Positions 17,645 through 29,159 are shown, counted from the stretch's first letter. The stretch is 64,000 nucleotides of DNA from JAPHTQ01 sp050302275 (GCA_050302275.1 JBNLAT010000012.1:7314-71313); one strand, 5' to 3'. The notes: a model not told the origin generated them from the letters alone. A program made the numbers and translations.

Positions 17645-17671
17645 GCCAGACGATATCTGGCCTGTTTTTTT
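17645..17671 (+). terminator. plus-strand intrinsic terminator with no plus-strand gene before it
   Basis: GCCAGA (17645-17650) pairs with TCTGGC (17656-17661), followed by CTG and seven T's (17665-17671). It faces the plus strand, although the genes on both sides (MCP and the REC-PAS protein) are on the minus strand. It would stop antisense transcription or end an unseen small RNA. Confidence 0.55.
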
Positions 17672-17679
17672 GCGAAGGA

Positions 17680-19374
17680 CTAGCTGCTGAGTATCCTGGC
17701 ACCTGCCGATTTTTCATCGCGGTAGAAGGCATAGGCGGCATGACCATGGAAACGGGCTTTCTGCATCGCCAATTCCGCATTGCGCAGCAGGGTTTCGCTG
17801 TCAGTGCCGTCGGTGGGATAGAGACTAATGCCGATACAGGGGGTAAGGAAGAGCTCGTAGCCGTTGGCACAAACAGGTTTGGTGAACGCCACCATCAGGT
17901 CCTTAGCAATACTTTCTATGCTATCGACCGCATCCTGTCCCTTCACCAGCACCACAAATTCGTCATTTTCCAGCCGTGCCACGGTGGCGCTGGGGCGAAG
18001 ATTATCTGTCAGTCGGTGGGCTACTAGCTGCAGCATGTGCTCGACCAAACTCTTCTGTCGCATATCACCGAGCATGTCGGGTAGATCAAGACTGACACTC
18101 ATAATGCCGAAGGTATTGTTCTGACAACGGGCATTAATTAGTGCCTGCTCCAGACGTTCCAGCAGCAGGTTGCGGTTGGCCAGACCCGTAACCATGTCGA
18201 AATGGGCCAGTTTGTGCAGTTGCTGGCGGGTTTTCAGGCGCTCGGTAATGTCCTTACCGGTAGAGACGTAATGGGTCAGTTCACCGTTACTGCCACTGAC
18301 CGGGGTAATCGTTTTGGCTTCATAGTAAAGTTCACCATCCTTGCGCCGATTGATGAAGATATCGGTAAAAGGCAGGCCGTTAGCAAGGTTTTTCCAAATC
18401 GTTTCGTAGAATTTCAGATCGTGGAAACCCGATTTCAGGATGGCGGGTTGCTGCCCCAGCACCTCGTCCGGCTGGTAACCGGTGATCTCTTCAAATGCCG
18501 CATTGACGTAGAGGATCGCGCCACTGGTATCGGTGATCATCACCGCATCCGCCGACTGCTCCAGCGCCCAGGCCATCATCTCACGCTCCTCTGCGAGGTG
18601 ATGACGTTCGCTGACATCAATGGAAAATCCTGCAACACGATAGATATTGCCCTGACCGTCGCGAATGGGGAAGGAACGGGTGTTCACCCAGCGAACGTTA
18701 CCATCGGGTAACAGAATACGGTATTCCGCATTCAGCCCCAGCCAACCATGGACTTCCAGCAAACGCTTTATCCGCGCATAGTCTTCGGGGTGGACCGTAT
18801 CAAGCAGGAAGTTCTGTCCATCTGTCATCGCATCAAGCGGGTACTCCCACAGTTCGACGAACGCCGGGCTGATGTAAATGGCCTCTCCGCTACAGGCGTC
18901 CATTAACCAGAACACCCCGCCGATGTTCTCCATCAATTGACGAAAATTACGCTCGTTTTCCTGTAGTGCGGCTACGGCATGCTGATGTTGTACACGTAAC
19001 TCGCTCTCAGCCAGTTCACGCTCGATGGCAGGCAACAAACGGCTGAGATTACGCTTGCTAATAAAATCATGGGCACCCGCATGCATCAGGGAAACCGCCT
19101 GTTCCTCACCAATACCATCGGAGAGCACAATAACCGGGGTATTCAGTTTGAGATCGCGAACGAAAGCCAGGACATAACGAGCGGAAATATCGCTGAGGTG
19201 CACATTACACAGGATCAGATCCCAGTGCTCATGCTCGAGCAAAGACTCAACGCCAATACCGTTGGATTGGTGATGGAAGTGGGCATTCAGGCCGCCCTGG
19301 CGCAGCATATCAATTACACGTCGCGCGTCGGTATCCGAACCCTCCAGCAGGAGTATGCGTAGCGTGTCACTCAT
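17680..19374 (-). CDS. REC-PAS-PAS-GGDEF signalling protein with degenerate REC and GGDEF motifs
   Basis: This 564-aa protein has a receiver-like domain (1-125), a PAS domain (about 140-260, ending in a PAC motif near DVSERHH), a second PAS (about 268-385, ending GKDITERLK) and a GGDEF-fold domain (about 395-550). The receiver phosphorylation site is Asn57 in ILCNVHLSD instead of Asp. The GGDEF signature reads ENDEF in ARLENDEFVVL, so cyclic-di-GMP synthesis is unlikely. No EAL domain follows. It is probably a sensor or scaffold that binds rather than makes a nucleotide. ATG 19374 is used. It is transcribed alone, divergent from ettA. Confidence 0.85.
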   Translation of the reverse strand: MSDTLRILLLEGSDTDARRVIDMLRQGGLNAHFHHQSNGIGVESLLEHEHWDLILCNVHLSDISARYVLAFVRDLKLNTPVIVLSDGIGEEQAVSLMHAGAHDFISKRNLSRLLPAIERELAESELRVQHQHAVAALQENERNFRQLMENIGGVFWLMDACSGEAIYISPAFVELWEYPLDAMTDGQNFLLDTVHPEDYARIKRLLEVHGWLGLNAEYRILLPDGNVRWVNTRSFPIRDGQGNIYRVAGFSIDVSERHHLAEEREMMAWALEQSADAVMITDTSGAILYVNAAFEEITGYQPDEVLGQQPAILKSGFHDLKFYETIWKNLANGLPFTDIFINRRKDGELYYEAKTITPVSGSNGELTHYVSTGKDITERLKTRQQLHKLAHFDMVTGLANRNLLLERLEQALINARCQNNTFGIMSVSLDLPDMLGDMRQKSLVEHMLQLVAHRLTDNLRPSATVARLENDEFVVLVKGQDAVDSIESIAKDLMVAFTKPVCANGYELFLTPCIGISLYPTDGTDSETLLRNAELAMQKARFHGHAAYAFYRDEKSAGARILSS

Positions 19375-19568
19375 AGCAATCCATCCTTACATGGCGGTGA
19401 CTTTTCAGGTCCCTGGCTGTCGCCGATCACCATCCTATTCCGGGAAGACTCCCGAGACAAGCATACGATCGGATAGGTTAAAATCGTTATCGTACGCCCT
19501 TTGTCCGACAATGCCTGTTGCCCCTATAATGGCAGGCACAGTCCTGCTAAAAAAACCGTGTGGAGCCT

Positions 19569-21233
<1,665 letters not shown>

Positions 21234-21242
21234 GGATAGCTC

Positions 21243-22103
21243 ATGGAAGAGCGGCTGGAACGTTTAATCGAGCTGGGCGAGCGTCTGCTGGCCCAGCTCA
21301 GCCCATGCACTTCCAGCCACAGCGTCGACTGGTCCGCAACAGCCTTTCGCTGGCAACGTGAACCGGGCGGTGGTGTCCTCAAAGCTATCGCCCAGCCGCA
21401 TACCCTGCGCCTGGAAGACCTGCAGGGTATCGAGCGACAGAAAGATCTGTTGCAACGCAACACCCGCCAATTCGTCGCCGGACTACCCGCCAACAACGCC
21501 CTGCTGTGGGGCTCCCGCGGTACCGGCAAATCCTCCCTGGTCAAGGCACTGCTCAACCACCACGCGGCTGAGGGGCTGCGCCTGATCGAGGTGGAGCGCA
21601 GCGAACTGGTGGACTTGCCTCAGATCGTCGCCCTGCTGCGGGAACGTCCCGAACGCTTCATCCTCTTCTGCGACGACCTCAGCTTCGAGGCGGGCGACCC
21701 GGGCTACAAGGCACTTAAGGTGGCGCTGGATGGCTCCCTCGATGCCCCGCCGGAGAATGTGTTGATCTACGCCACCTCCAACCGCCGCCATCTGGTACCG
21801 GAAACCATGCGCGAAAACCAGGAGGCACAGGTGGTTGATACCGAGCTCCATCTCGGTGATGCCCTGGAGGAGAAGATTTCCCTATCGGAACGTTTCGGCC
21901 TCTGGCTCTCTTTTTACCCCTTCAATCAGGAGGAGTATCTGGGCATTGTCCGTTACTGGCTGCTACAACTGGGTATAGAGACATTTAGCGACGAAGCCCG
22001 CGCAGACGCCCTGCGTTGGGCCCAGGCCCGCGGCACCCGCAGTGGTCGTAGCGCCTGGCAGTTCGCCCGCGATCTGGCGGGACGAAGCCGACTGGGCGAA
22101 TAA
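21243..22103 (+). CDS. DUF815-family AAA ATPase
   Basis: This 286-aa P-loop protein has Walker A GSRGTGKSS near residue 92 and Walker B FILFCDDLSFE near residue 142, then a sensor-1 Asn in YATSNRRHL. This order is that of DUF815 proteins, AAA-type ATPases of unknown role. ATG 21243 lies 9 bp after ettA and probably shares its transcript. No membrane segment is present. The acidic residues after Walker B are conserved, so it should hydrolyse ATP. Confidence 0.88.
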   Translation: MEERLERLIELGERLLAQLSPCTSSHSVDWSATAFRWQREPGGGVLKAIAQPHTLRLEDLQGIERQKDLLQRNTRQFVAGLPANNALLWGSRGTGKSSLVKALLNHHAAEGLRLIEVERSELVDLPQIVALLRERPERFILFCDDLSFEAGDPGYKALKVALDGSLDAPPENVLIYATSNRRHLVPETMRENQEAQVVDTELHLGDALEEKISLSERFGLWLSFYPFNQEEYLGIVRYWLLQLGIETFSDEARADALRWAQARGTRSGRSAWQFARDLAGRSRLGE

Positions 22104-22134
22104 ACAAGAAAAACGGATTCCATCAAGGAGCGTT

Positions 22135-24549
22135 ATGAAGGCACCCAAACCGCTGGCGGCCAAGGCCCTGGCCCACACCTGCGACCCGAAGCAGTTCAAG
22201 TTCAAGACCACCGCTGAACTGGATGATCTCACCGAGATCATCGGCCAGTCTCGTGCAGTGAAGGCGGTTCACTTCGGCATCGGCATTCGCCACGAGGGTT
22301 ACAACCTCTACGTCATGGGACCACCCGGCATCGGTAAGCACACCATGGTGGGCGACTACCTGAAACAGATCGCCGGCTCACAACCCCAGCCCTCAGACTG
22401 GTGCTACATCAATAACTTCGACCAACCCCATAAACCCCGTGCGCTGGAGTTACCCCACGGCCGCGGCCAGGAACTGAGCCATGACATGGAGCAGTTCATC
22501 GAGGAGCTAGCCACAACCATCCCTGCGACCTTCGAAAGTGATGAGTATCGTGAACGCATCCATTCACTGGAAGAAAAGCTGAAACAAAGACAGGAACAAG
22601 CTTTTGGTGAACTGGAGCAGGCAGCAAAAAGCCAGTCGGTAAAACTTTTCCGCACTCCCGGAGGCTTTGCCTTTGCTCCGATGCTGGGTGATGAAATGAT
22701 CGAACCAGATGATTTCTCCAAGATGCCCATAGAAGAACAGCAGCGGCTGGAACAGGTTATTGAAGAACTTCAGAGACAATTGCAAGACATCATTCAACAC
22801 ATCCCACAGTGGCGCAAGGAGACCCGCGACAAGGTCAAGGAGCTCAATCGCGAGATGACCATGAATGCGGTGGGCCATCTCATCGATGAAATGAAGAAAC
22901 GCTACAACAACCTGCCTGAAGTACTTAAATACCTTGAGGCAGTGGAGCAGGATATTGTCGAAAACGTAAAGGACTTTCTGGTCCAGGAAGAGAGTGGCGA
23001 AGGCCCTGGACAACAACCAGCCAACCCGCGCCAGTTACACCGCTACAAAGTCAACAACCTGATCCGCAACAACCGTGGCGACGGCGCTCCGGTGGTCTAT
23101 CTGGATAACCCCAGCTATCTCAACCTAGTCGGACGTGCCGAACACATGGCACAGTTCGGCACTCTGGTCACCGATTTCACCCTGATCAAACCCGGCGCCC
23201 TGCATGAGGCCAATGGCGGTTACCTCCTGCTGGATATGCACAAACTGTTAGCTCACCCCTACGCCTGGGAGGGACTAAAACGGGCCCTCTATGCCAGCAA
23301 GATCAACATTGAATCGCTGGAGAAGATGCTCAGTCTGGGCAGCACTGTCTCACTGGAACCGCAGCCTATCCCCATCGATATCAAAGTGGTGTTGCTCGGC
23401 GACCGGCGCCTCTATTATTTATTGCAGGAGTACGATCCGGACTTTGGTGAACTGTTCAAGATCCAGGCAGACTTCGACGAACGTATCGAGCGTAACGACG
23501 AAAACAACCTGCTGATGGCACGGGTGATCGCCACCCTGGCACGCAAAGAGCAGTTGCTACCCTTCAGTCGCGATGCGGTGGCGCGGGTCATCGATTACGC
23601 CTCGCGCCATGTGGAGGACGCAGAGAAGCTAACCACCCACATGCGCTCCATCGCCGACCTGCTGCGCGAGTCCGACTATCTGGCACGACAGCAGGGACAT
23701 AAGGCGGTTAAACCCAACGATATTGATGACACCATCGAGCAGCAGATCCACCGCGCTTCACGGGTACGTGAACGAATACAGGAGGCGATTCATCGCGGTG
23801 ATATCTTCATCGACAGCGACGGCGAATGCATCGGTCAGGTCAACGCTCTGTCGGTACTCGATATGGGTAACTACATGTTCGGTCAACCTTCACGTGTCAC
23901 CGCCACGGTACACATCGGCGAGGGCAGCGTAGTAGACATCGAGCGCGAAGTGGAGATGAGCGGCCCTATCCACTCCAAGGGAGTACTGATCCTCTCCGCC
24001 TTCCTTGCCGCCCGCTATGCACAGAAACAGCCACTCTCCCTATCCGCCAGCCTGGTGTTCGAACAGAACTACGGTGGCATTGACGGCGATAGCGCTTCGC
24101 TAGCGGAATTGTGCGCTCTGCTCTCGGCGCTGGCGGAGGCACCGATCAAGCAATCCTTTGCCATGACCGGCTCGGTCAATCAGCGTGGTCAGGTACAACC
24201 CATCGGTGGAGTCAATGAAAAAATCGAGGGCTTCTTTGAGGTTTGCCGCGCCCGTGGCCTGGACGGCAACCAGGGAGTGATCATCCCCGCGATTAACGTC
24301 AAAAACCTGATGCTACGACGGGATGTCATCGAGGCGGTAAAGCAGAAACAGTTCAGTATCTATGCAGTCGAGGAGGTGGATCAGGCACTGGCACTACTGA
24401 CCGGACTCACGGCGGGTAACCCCAATGCCAAAGGGGGGTATCCGAAAGAGACTATCAACGGCAGGGTACAGGCACGACTAAAAGAGATGGCCCTGGTAAG
24501 GCAGCAGTTCGGCGAGCACGGCAAGGAGAAGGAGAGCAGCGACGAGTGA
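22135..24549 (+). CDS. Lon-like ATP-dependent protease (AAA plus S16 peptidase)
   Basis: This 804-aa protein has an AAA-type N-terminal ATPase region with P-loop GPPGIGKH near residue 60, a helical insert of about residues 150-300 rich in Glu, Gln and Lys, the ATPase core with LLLDMHKLL, and a C-terminal Lon peptidase. The catalytic dyad is Ser653 (GDSAS) and Lys696 (GVNEKIEGF), with the 43-residue spacing seen in Lon. The Walker A Thr/Ser position is His. It resembles the YcbZ/LonB-like family rather than classical Lon. ATG 22135 follows AAGGAG at 22125-22130; a longer frame into DUF815 is rejected. It would degrade or refold selected cytosolic proteins. Confidence 0.9.
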   Translation: MKAPKPLAAKALAHTCDPKQFKFKTTAELDDLTEIIGQSRAVKAVHFGIGIRHEGYNLYVMGPPGIGKHTMVGDYLKQIAGSQPQPSDWCYINNFDQPHKPRALELPHGRGQELSHDMEQFIEELATTIPATFESDEYRERIHSLEEKLKQRQEQAFGELEQAAKSQSVKLFRTPGGFAFAPMLGDEMIEPDDFSKMPIEEQQRLEQVIEELQRQLQDIIQHIPQWRKETRDKVKELNREMTMNAVGHLIDEMKKRYNNLPEVLKYLEAVEQDIVENVKDFLVQEESGEGPGQQPANPRQLHRYKVNNLIRNNRGDGAPVVYLDNPSYLNLVGRAEHMAQFGTLVTDFTLIKPGALHEANGGYLLLDMHKLLAHPYAWEGLKRALYASKINIESLEKMLSLGSTVSLEPQPIPIDIKVVLLGDRRLYYLLQEYDPDFGELFKIQADFDERIERNDENNLLMARVIATLARKEQLLPFSRDAVARVIDYASRHVEDAEKLTTHMRSIADLLRESDYLARQQGHKAVKPNDIDDTIEQQIHRASRVRERIQEAIHRGDIFIDSDGECIGQVNALSVLDMGNYMFGQPSRVTATVHIGEGSVVDIEREVEMSGPIHSKGVLILSAFLAARYAQKQPLSLSASLVFEQNYGGIDGDSASLAELCALLSALAEAPIKQSFAMTGSVNQRGQVQPIGGVNEKIEGFFEVCRARGLDGNQGVIIPAINVKNLMLRRDVIEAVKQKQFSIYAVEEVDQALALLTGLTAGNPNAKGGYPKETINGRVQARLKEMALVRQQFGEHGKEKESSDE

Positions 24550-24557
24550 GTTAGCGC

Positions 24558-24881
24558 TTAGTCCTCGTCCTCAGCTTCGGAATCCACCGCCCAGTCGAGA
24601 GTATCGAGCGGATTGCCCCGTTCATCGGGATGGCGTGCCTGTTCCGTATCGCCGAAATCATCGGCTACGAGGTCATCGAACGGGCCAGACCAGTCTTCCG
24701 GTGCTGCGCCAGGCTGAAAACGCTGCGAATGCCAGCTGTCGATATCCAGCTCCTCAATGGCGCCGTCGAAATACTGGATCTCGACAATCCCCTCGTCCTC
24801 ATCCGTGGCAACAACTTCGAAGCTGGCGCCACTATCGTTGCGGTACCACTTGCCTACTTCAGGTTCGATGCGATTTAACAT
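24558..24881 (-). CDS. small acidic conserved protein (DUF6763-like)
   Basis: This 107-aa acidic protein contains EPEVGKWYRNDSGASFEVVA, then EIQYFDGAIEELDIDSWHS, and an Asp/Glu-rich C-terminus. The pattern fits a small conserved gammaproteobacterial family that I recall as DUF6763; its function is unknown. ATG 24881 is preceded by GGGGGAG. It is convergent with the Lon-like gene (8-bp gap) and divergent from the GGDEF-EAL gene. Confidence 0.7.
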   Translation of the reverse strand: MLNRIEPEVGKWYRNDSGASFEVVATDEDEGIVEIQYFDGAIEELDIDSWHSQRFQPGAAPEDWSGPFDDLVADDFGDTEQARHPDERGNPLDTLDWAVDSEAEDED

Positions 24882-25067
24882 AACTCCCCCTTGGGTCGGA
24901 CGCTCTCACATGAACATAGCAGATTTAGATTAAATACAACTTGCCTATAGCATCCCCCATATCCCGCCGCACATCAACGTTCTAAAGTGATCTGGCACAC
25001 AAGCTGGACAAACCCGGTAATATCCATCTGTCGGCACGATTGGCCGTACCACGCAAGGGTGGCTAGA

Positions 25068-27659
25068 ATGAACAGGATAGATCAGCTTCCGCCTGGAGAT
25101 ACGGTGTACGACGATCAACCACATAAAAAGCAGACGAAGAAAAGCTACAGCCTGCAGCAACGCTACATCGTCATCACCGGTGTGCTCACCACTCTGATCC
25201 TCGCCTTTGCCTGGCTGGCCCAATCCTATGTTGTCGAACAGGGCCAGGAGCACCTCCTCACTATCGAGAAACACAATCATTTAGCCGAACTGGTACGTGA
25301 GTTGCGTAGCAGTGTACTCGATATGGAAGAAAATCTGAGCGCCTATATGTGGGAGCCTAACGCTTCGCTGCGGGCAGCAGTGCATCAGAACGTCGACCAG
25401 GCATCGCATTATTTCAATGAGCTGAAAAAGGATGGCTGGTTGGATACTCTGGGCTATGTACACAAATTTAATGCCTTAGGTACCAGCATCCAGTCTATGC
25501 ATCCACGTCTCGATCATGTAATGGACACCAGGCTTCAAACCGGCGACAACATACCTATCATCAGCGCCATTGAACGAACTAATCATGTCGATGCCAGTGA
25601 GTTCAGTAAAATAGGAAATGAGATCATTCGCAGCTTTTCTCAGGCAACGGAAAAATCTGAGGCACATCAACTGCAGAACATGCTAACGCTCCTGCTCTCA
25701 CGCTGGCAGGAACTGAACGCCACCCTGACTCGATATATCGATATACGCCGCGACAATCCACAATCTTCCGTCCACATAGATCTACAAAATGAAATCAATT
25801 TGCTCTATGTCGCGATCGAGACACAACTACAAAGTATCCAGCAGCAACAAAAACTGCTCGATAAAACCAACAGCGCGCACCTCGCATCAATGCTGGCATT
25901 AATGCACAAATGGGATCAGGGTTATCAGCAAATACGTAGCAGCAAACCAAATGAATATTTGCGCACCGACGTGCCGTATCTTAAAAATGCCATTCAGCCG
26001 AGTTTTCAATTACTGTGGAGTTATCTTTCTGTACTGGACCAGACCATTGAACGTTATTCCGCCAGTGAGGCAACCCGCCAGCAAATCATTACCGAATCTA
26101 TCGCTAATGGTGTCTGGTCCCTTTCACTAATCATTCTGCTCATTCTGGCAATGGGCTTCTTCTATTTTCAACGTGGAATTCTTAAACCTATCTCCCGTGT
26201 GGCCAGTGCACTGCGTGCAGAAGCCAATAATGAAGAACCACTACCTCTGCCTACAGTTAACAGCATAGAAACCCAGCAGTTAATCGACGCCTTTGATGAA
26301 ATGCGCGATCAGGTACAGGATCGCCAGCGTGCACTGGAACACCAGGCACTCCATGACAGCCTGACTTCCCTGCCCAATCGCTACAAACTACAGAAGGAAC
26401 TGGAAAAGCAGTGCCGCATTGCACAGGAAAAAGGGAACTCCATCGCCGTGCTAATGCTCGGCCTGGATCGATTCAAGGACATTAACGATACTCTGGGGCA
26501 TCGTATTGGTGATCGTATTCTGCAACTATTCGGTGAACGATTGCGCTATCTGATACGCACTGAAGACATGGTGGCTCGACTGGGTAGCGATGAATTTGTC
26601 GTGCTGCAACCGGGCATTGGTCAGGAAGAAGCGATCTACACCGCACGCAAACTACTGACGGAATTCACCCAGCCTTTCCAGGTGGAGCAGATCAATCTCT
26701 ATGTAAGCTGTAGCATCGGTATCGCGCTCTACCCTTCTCATGCCACCAGTCCCGCAGAGCTAACACGTTACGCAGATATTGCGATGCATATCGCGAAACA
26801 ACTGAAAACAGGCTATTCACTCTACGAGCGTAAACACGACACCAACAATATTCTGCATCTATCCCTCGCAACCGATCTGCGCCACGCGGTCTCACAGGAT
26901 GTTCTGCAACTCAGTTTCCAGCCACAGCAATTCCTGCACAGTGGCGAATATGCGGGCATGGAGGTGCTATTGCGCTGGAATCATCCTGTACACGGTTACG
27001 TCTCACCCGAAGAGTTCATCCCCATCGCCGAACAGACCGGGGCCATTCATGCCATCACCCACTGGGTACTGGAGAACAGTTTCAAACAGATCCGTCGCTG
27101 GATTTCGGCAGGCCGCGATCCGGGACTAGTGTCGATCAACATCTCGGTGTTCAATCTTCAGGCGCGTGATTTTGTCGAAACCCTGGCGGAAATGATGCAG
27201 AAATGGGAGATCAATCCGCAGAAGATCATGTTGGAGATCACCGAAACAGCAATGATGGCCGACCCGATCAATGCCAAGTCGACCCTCGATAAACTCAACC
27301 AGTTGGGATTAAAGATCGCCATCGACGACTTCGGCACAGGCTTCTCTTCCCTCGCCTATATCAAGCAGCTACCCGTACAGGAATTGAAGATAGACAAATC
27401 CTTTGTCAGCGATATGGTTTACGACGAAAACGACGCGGTGATCGTCCATTCCACTATCGACCTGGCGCACAACCTCGGTCTGAAAGTCGTTGCCGAAGGG
27501 GTGGAAAGCGGTGAAATAGCCACGCAACTGGAAATGCTTAACTGTGACGTTATCCAGGGCCACCACTACGGCAGGCCGATGCGCGCAGATGAAATCGAAA
27601 TGATGATGCCACTACTAACAGGTGGCGGTAAGGTCCACGATATTCGCGATTACCGTTAG
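25068..27659 (+). CDS. membrane GGDEF-EAL cyclic-di-GMP signalling protein
   Basis: This 863-aa protein has TM1 near residues 34-54, a large periplasmic helical domain to about 350, TM2 near 355-375, a HAMP-like linker, a GGDEF-fold domain with G506-S-D-E-F510, and an EAL-fold domain with E632-V-L. The EAL domain keeps metal and catalytic motifs (DDFGTGFSSL, KIDKSFV, VVAEGVES), so it is probably an active phosphodiesterase. The SDEF variant leaves cyclase activity uncertain. ATG 25068 (MNRIDQLPPG) is preferred over an upstream frame start because AAGGGTGG lies upstream. The stop codon borders the palindromic repeat at 27659. Confidence 0.88.
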   Translation: MNRIDQLPPGDTVYDDQPHKKQTKKSYSLQQRYIVITGVLTTLILAFAWLAQSYVVEQGQEHLLTIEKHNHLAELVRELRSSVLDMEENLSAYMWEPNASLRAAVHQNVDQASHYFNELKKDGWLDTLGYVHKFNALGTSIQSMHPRLDHVMDTRLQTGDNIPIISAIERTNHVDASEFSKIGNEIIRSFSQATEKSEAHQLQNMLTLLLSRWQELNATLTRYIDIRRDNPQSSVHIDLQNEINLLYVAIETQLQSIQQQQKLLDKTNSAHLASMLALMHKWDQGYQQIRSSKPNEYLRTDVPYLKNAIQPSFQLLWSYLSVLDQTIERYSASEATRQQIITESIANGVWSLSLIILLILAMGFFYFQRGILKPISRVASALRAEANNEEPLPLPTVNSIETQQLIDAFDEMRDQVQDRQRALEHQALHDSLTSLPNRYKLQKELEKQCRIAQEKGNSIAVLMLGLDRFKDINDTLGHRIGDRILQLFGERLRYLIRTEDMVARLGSDEFVVLQPGIGQEEAIYTARKLLTEFTQPFQVEQINLYVSCSIGIALYPSHATSPAELTRYADIAMHIAKQLKTGYSLYERKHDTNNILHLSLATDLRHAVSQDVLQLSFQPQQFLHSGEYAGMEVLLRWNHPVHGYVSPEEFIPIAEQTGAIHAITHWVLENSFKQIRRWISAGRDPGLVSINISVFNLQARDFVETLAEMMQKWEINPQKIMLEITETAMMADPINAKSTLDKLNQLGLKIAIDDFGTGFSSLAYIKQLPVQELKIDKSFVSDMVYDENDAVIVHSTIDLAHNLGLKVVAEGVESGEIATQLEMLNCDVIQGHHYGRPMRADEIEMMMPLLTGGGKVHDIRDYR

Positions 27660-27799
27660 GGTACCTCTAAGAATTCAATCAAGTCGATGAGTGCAAGGCG
27701 GAAAGCAACGAAAAAGCGCAGTTTACATGGAGTAAATGAGCATTTCGAGACGCTTTCCAACGCCGCAATCGCGGCTTGAGTGAATTTTTAGAGGTGCCC
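27659..27799. mobile_element. MITE-like palindromic repeat, about 141 bp, no ORF
   Basis: The ends are inverted repeats: GGGTACCTCTAA at the left and the complement of TTAGAGGTGCCC at the right, differing at one position and extending with few mismatches to about 22 bp. Inner parts also pair imperfectly, around a TTTAC...GTAAA centre. CCGTTAGG occurs on both sides (27653-27660 and 27798-27805), overlapping the ends. It can be read as a 4-bp GTTA or a longer target duplication. The element carries no gene and must depend on a transposase elsewhere. The stop codons of the two flanking convergent genes lie at its edges. Confidence 0.7.
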
Positions 27800-27800
27800 G

Positions 27801-29021
27801 TTAGGCAAATACGAACGGCATCTGCTTGCTCTTACGATAATTCTCCACATCCACTACTCTACCTTCCGCCACACCGGCACGCGCCTTCAGCAACGCAGCT
27901 TCGATACGCCGGTCAGTGATCTGATAGCGTGAATTCAGATTGATATCGTGCAGTGAAGGGCACTCTTCGCCAAAGACGTGCTGATAAACCTCAGTCATCA
28001 TGCCATAGCGACCAGACATCAGCATGTTGGTGGCATTCTTGATCTGCGCCATCGCCTTGTCGTCACGACAGTAGAAGCTGGTGACCAGCATCACCGAGAT
28101 AGCATGCAATACGTCGTACTGCACATGTGCCACCAGTACCAGCAGTTGATGACGGGTCAGCGGTACATTTTTCTGCCAGGCAAAACGGATGATGCCACCA
28201 AGTAACAGAGTGAAAAATTCCGGTACTCCCCATTCCATACCCAGACCGACCGAGGCCAGGGCTTCCATCGTGGTAAACGATTCATCCCCGGCAACCAACC
28301 GCTGAATCAGGACATTATCGGCAACACCGTGCAACATCGGTTGATCCTGCTCCTCGAACGGCACCCCCAGACCTTCAAAGATCTGTCGATACATCACGAT
28401 GTGGGTGGTCGACTCAAACAGCCCACCCAGTGATGGGTAATCCTCCACCGTGTGCATACCGACACCGTATTCATCGGCCACCAGTTGCGCCAGCACGATC
28501 TGGGTCAGCTCGGAGATGCGTTCGTTAAGCTGCCCATAGGGCATCGCCATGACACCCGAGAAACGACCCAGCGCCAGGGCTACACACTGACGGGTATTTT
28601 TGACCTGATTGAAATATTGCACCGCGAAACGGGTGATCTGCTGCTGATCGAAATCGCCATTAAAGACCCGGACAAAGAACGGGTGACGCCAGACGGGATG
28701 ATCCATTACATGGTCGTGCAACTCCAGGAACATCTTTTCCAGTGCACCGGGGTTAAACAGCGCGGTCTGACCGAAGGGGTTACCCGGTTCCTTCTCCGCT
28801 ATCGCCCGCAATGCAGCAAACTGTTTGTAAAGCGGATTAGCCGGGTCTTCCAGCTCACCGATCACCTTGCGGAAATCACTGACCTGATCCTGCTTGAAAC
28901 GCGACAACACTGCCTCGGCATCCATTTGCAGCAACTCGGGCAGATGATGCACATCGCTGAGCACGTGCGGTGTGCCATCGGACTGGATTTCAAGCAGATC
29001 GGAAAAGCGTGTAGCACTCAT
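27801..29021 (-). CDS. iron-containing redox enzyme family protein (haem-oxygenase-like fold)
   Basis: This 406-aa, mainly helical protein belongs to the family annotated 'iron-containing redox enzyme' (TenA/PqqC/haem-oxygenase-like fold). His- and Glu-rich helices that could hold a di-iron centre include LELHDHVMDHPVWRHPFF, ADEYGVGMHTVEDYP and HVQYDVLHAISVML. The reaction is unknown. ATG 29021 (MSATRFSDLL) is used, with AAAGGG upstream; a 22-residue extension lacks a ribosome site. The stop codon is part of the CCGTTAGG repeat flanking the MITE-like element. No metabolic partner gene adjoins it. Confidence 0.7.
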   Translation of the reverse strand: MSATRFSDLLEIQSDGTPHVLSDVHHLPELLQMDAEAVLSRFKQDQVSDFRKVIGELEDPANPLYKQFAALRAIAEKEPGNPFGQTALFNPGALEKMFLELHDHVMDHPVWRHPFFVRVFNGDFDQQQITRFAVQYFNQVKNTRQCVALALGRFSGVMAMPYGQLNERISELTQIVLAQLVADEYGVGMHTVEDYPSLGGLFESTTHIVMYRQIFEGLGVPFEEQDQPMLHGVADNVLIQRLVAGDESFTTMEALASVGLGMEWGVPEFFTLLLGGIIRFAWQKNVPLTRHQLLVLVAHVQYDVLHAISVMLVTSFYCRDDKAMAQIKNATNMLMSGRYGMMTEVYQHVFGEECPSLHDINLNSRYQITDRRIEAALLKARAGVAEGRVVDVENYRKSKQMPFVFA

Positions 29022-29159
29022 CAGGTGATAACCCTTTTGCAGTCGGTAAGTGAATAAATGTAAGCATACAGAAAACGCATCATACAATGCGTGGGATCAA
29101 TATGCTTGTCCGTCTGTTGTGGTTATCGTGCTTCGGTGGGGGAATTACAAGGCAGGAAA

